The position numbers were made by a program, and so were the translations under genes. Below the pieces are notes generated by a model. That model searched no databases, had not been told where the DNA came from, and was given only the letters and a program-made list of their open reading frames with translations. Below are positions 15,970 to 17,149 of a stretch of 17,149 nucleotides of DNA, piece after piece (positions within the stretch are counted from its first letter, which is position 1; the number at the start of each line of letters is the position of its first letter). This stretch comes from Oscillospiraceae bacterium (lineage in GTDB: Bacteria > Bacillota > Clostridia > Oscillospirales > Oscillospiraceae), in assembly GCA_902802215.1 (NCBI GenBank), contig CADCLH010000066.1, positions 1 to 17,149 on the forward strand. The letters are read 5' to 3'.

Positions 15970-15995
15970 AAACGCCCGCCGTCCGGCGGGCGTTT
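15970..15995. terminator. Hairpin terminator between convergent genes
   Basis: A perfect 11-bp stem AAACGCCCGCC / GGCGGGCGTTT with a 4-base loop lies between the ends of the plus-strand transferase gene and minus-strand argS. The T-runs are short (three bases in the stem), so it is probably a modest bidirectional terminator. Confidence 0.75.
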
Positions 15996-16007
15996 CCATA
16001 TTACATT

Positions 16008-17149
16008 TTACATTTTCTCGGGGGCGGTGACGCCGATGACCGAGAGGGAGACCGCGATCACGCGGCGCACGCAGTCGGCCAGCAGCAGCCGCGCCTCCAG
16101 CACCCCGGGCTCCGCGCCCTTGATGCGGCAGCTCGTGTAGAAGCGGTGGAAGCGGGCGGCCAGCTCCGTGACGTACTTGTTGACACGGCTGGGATCGTAA
16201 TCCCGCGCGGCCAGACGGATCTCCTCCGGCAGGGCAGCGAGCTGCTTGACAAGCTCCCGCTCGGTCTCGTCGGTCAGCGCCGAGGCGTCGACCCCGTCGG
16301 CCTCCGGCACGGCGTGGCCCTCGGCCGCGAGCGCCGCGACCAGCGTGCAGATGCGCGCGTGGGCGTACTGGACGTAGTAGACCGGGTTCTCGTTGTCCTG
16401 GCGCTGGGCCAGCTCCAGATCGAAGAGCACCGGGGAATCGGCCCGGGAGTTGAAGAAGTAGCGCGCCGAGTCCACCGGGATGTCGTCGAGCAGGTTCGTC
16501 AGGCTGATCGCCTTGCCGGTGCGCTTGGACATGCGCACCTCCTTGCCGTCGCTCATCAGCTTCACGAGCTGCATCAGCACGATTTGCAGGCGGTGCTCCC
16601 CGTCGAGCCCCAGCGCGTCGAGCGCGCCCTTGAGCCGGGCCACATGGCCGTGGTGGTCGGCGCCCCAGACGTTGATCGCGAGGTCGAAGCCGCGCTTTTC
16701 CAGCTTGTTGCGGTGGTAGGCGATGTCGGAGGCGAAGTAGGTGTAGAAGCCGTTGGCACGCCTCAGCACGTCGTCCTTGAGGTCGAGACGGTCGATCTCC
16801 TCCTGCTTCTTCCCGGCGGCGAGCAGCTTGTCCGTCAGGATCTGCGCGGTTTTAAGCCAGAGCGCGCCGTCCTTCTCGTAGGTGAAGCCGCGCCGCGTGA
16901 GCTCTTCGATGGTGTCGGCCACCTGGCCGCTCTCGTGCAGGGAGCTCTCGAAGAACCACTCGTCATACTCCACCCCGTAGCGGCGCAGGTCGGCCTGCAT
17001 CTTCGGGATGTTGCGGTCGAGGCCGAAGCGCGCCATGGCGGCGTGGCGCTCCGCCGTGTCCCTTTCGAGCCAGCCGTCGCCGCAGGCCTCACGGAAGGCC
17101 GCGGCAAGCTCCCGGATATCCTCGCCCTGATAGCCGTCGGCCGGGAATT
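16008..17149 (-). CDS. argS: Arginine--tRNA ligase (N-terminal part outside window)
   Basis: This class I synthetase charges tRNA-Arg. The frame is open from the right edge to TAA at 16008-16010, 379 visible residues of about 560; the N-terminal domain and the HIGH motif lie beyond the window. Visible: GYQGEDIREL just inside the edge, WFFESSLHESGQV, NVWGADHHGHVARLKGAL, the KMSKS-like loop VRMSKRTGKAISLTNLL, and NPVYYVQYAHARICTLVAAL that starts the DALR anticodon-binding domain. An internal ATG at 17036 could be mistaken for a start, but the family sequence continues upstream in frame. No frameshift is seen. Confidence 0.96.
   Translation of the reverse strand, partial: FPADGYQGEDIRELAAAFREACGDGWLERDTAERHAAMARFGLDRNIPKMQADLRRYGVEYDEWFFESSLHESGQVADTIEELTRRGFTYEKDGALWLKTAQILTDKLLAAGKKQEEIDRLDLKDDVLRRANGFYTYFASDIAYHRNKLEKRGFDLAINVWGADHHGHVARLKGALDALGLDGEHRLQIVLMQLVKLMSDGKEVRMSKRTGKAISLTNLLDDIPVDSARYFFNSRADSPVLFDLELAQRQDNENPVYYVQYAHARICTLVAALAAEGHAVPEADGVDASALTDETERELVKQLAALPEEIRLAARDYDPSRVNKYVTELAARFHRFYTSCRIKGAEPGVLEARLLLADCVRRVIAVSLSVIGVTAPEKM

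Noticed and set aside
13639..15999. A 786-codon open frame on the minus strand opposite trpS and the sugar-phosphate transferase
   Set aside because: It is antisense to two genes with clear catalytic motifs, has shadow-type composition and crosses the trpS promoter.
16008..17036. A complete argS starting at ATG 17036
   Set aside because: Conserved ArgRS sequence continues upstream in the same frame to the window edge, so the ATG is internal.

Overview
The window is 17.1 kb of GC-rich DNA with strong GGAGG-type ribosome-binding sites and SigA-like promoters. It carries a bacterial V-type ATPase operon in the order known from Enterococcus hirae (ntpFIKECGABD) and a YpeB-type spore-germination gene. 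Together these point to a high-GC, endospore-forming Firmicute of the class Clostridia. A gut Oscillospiraceae-like organism would fit, but that placement is inference.

Layout, left to right. (1) 1-1670, minus strand: typA/bipA, a translational GTPase whose C-terminus is cut by the window edge, with its own promoter. (2) 1815-10398, minus strand: a nine-gene V-type ATPase operon read from a near-ideal promoter at 10542-10570 (TTGACA, 17 bp, TATAAT) and ended by a hairpin terminator at 1763-1803. Transcribed order is F/G-type stalk subunit, I, K, E, C, F, A, B, D. (3) 10746-12017, minus: ypeB, with its own terminator and with its Shine-Dalgarno buried in a 15-bp hairpin. (4) 12076-13551, minus: gltX, divergent from trpS at 13693-14709, plus; the two promoters share almost the same -35 hexamer. 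(5) 14737-15951, plus: a WecA/TagO-type lipid-linked sugar-phosphate transferase following trpS. (6) A hairpin between convergent genes, then the C-terminal two thirds of argS on the minus strand, running off the right edge.

Functionally the ATPase genes encode one machine: A and B form the catalytic head, D and F the central shaft, C the socket, K the ion-binding rotor ring, I the ion channel and Arg-bearing stator, and E plus the small coiled-coil protein the peripheral stalks. The rotor subunit carries residues that match the Na+ ligands of E. hirae NtpK. The flanking genes are housekeeping: three aminoacyl-tRNA synthetases, a ribosome-associated GTPase and an envelope polymer priming enzyme.

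The most unusual thing is that three of the nine ATPase genes are broken by short indels: a perfect 34-bp tandem duplication in ntpA, two frame-compensating deletions in ntpB (about 111 bp in total by comparison with E. hirae) and one deletion of about 31 bp in ntpK. No comparable damage is visible in the other genes. Either this is an assembly fault or the operon is in very recent decay; raw reads would decide. I see no tRNA or rRNA genes, CRISPR array, insertion sequence, phage gene or defence system, and I do not think the window holds an undescribed multi-gene system.
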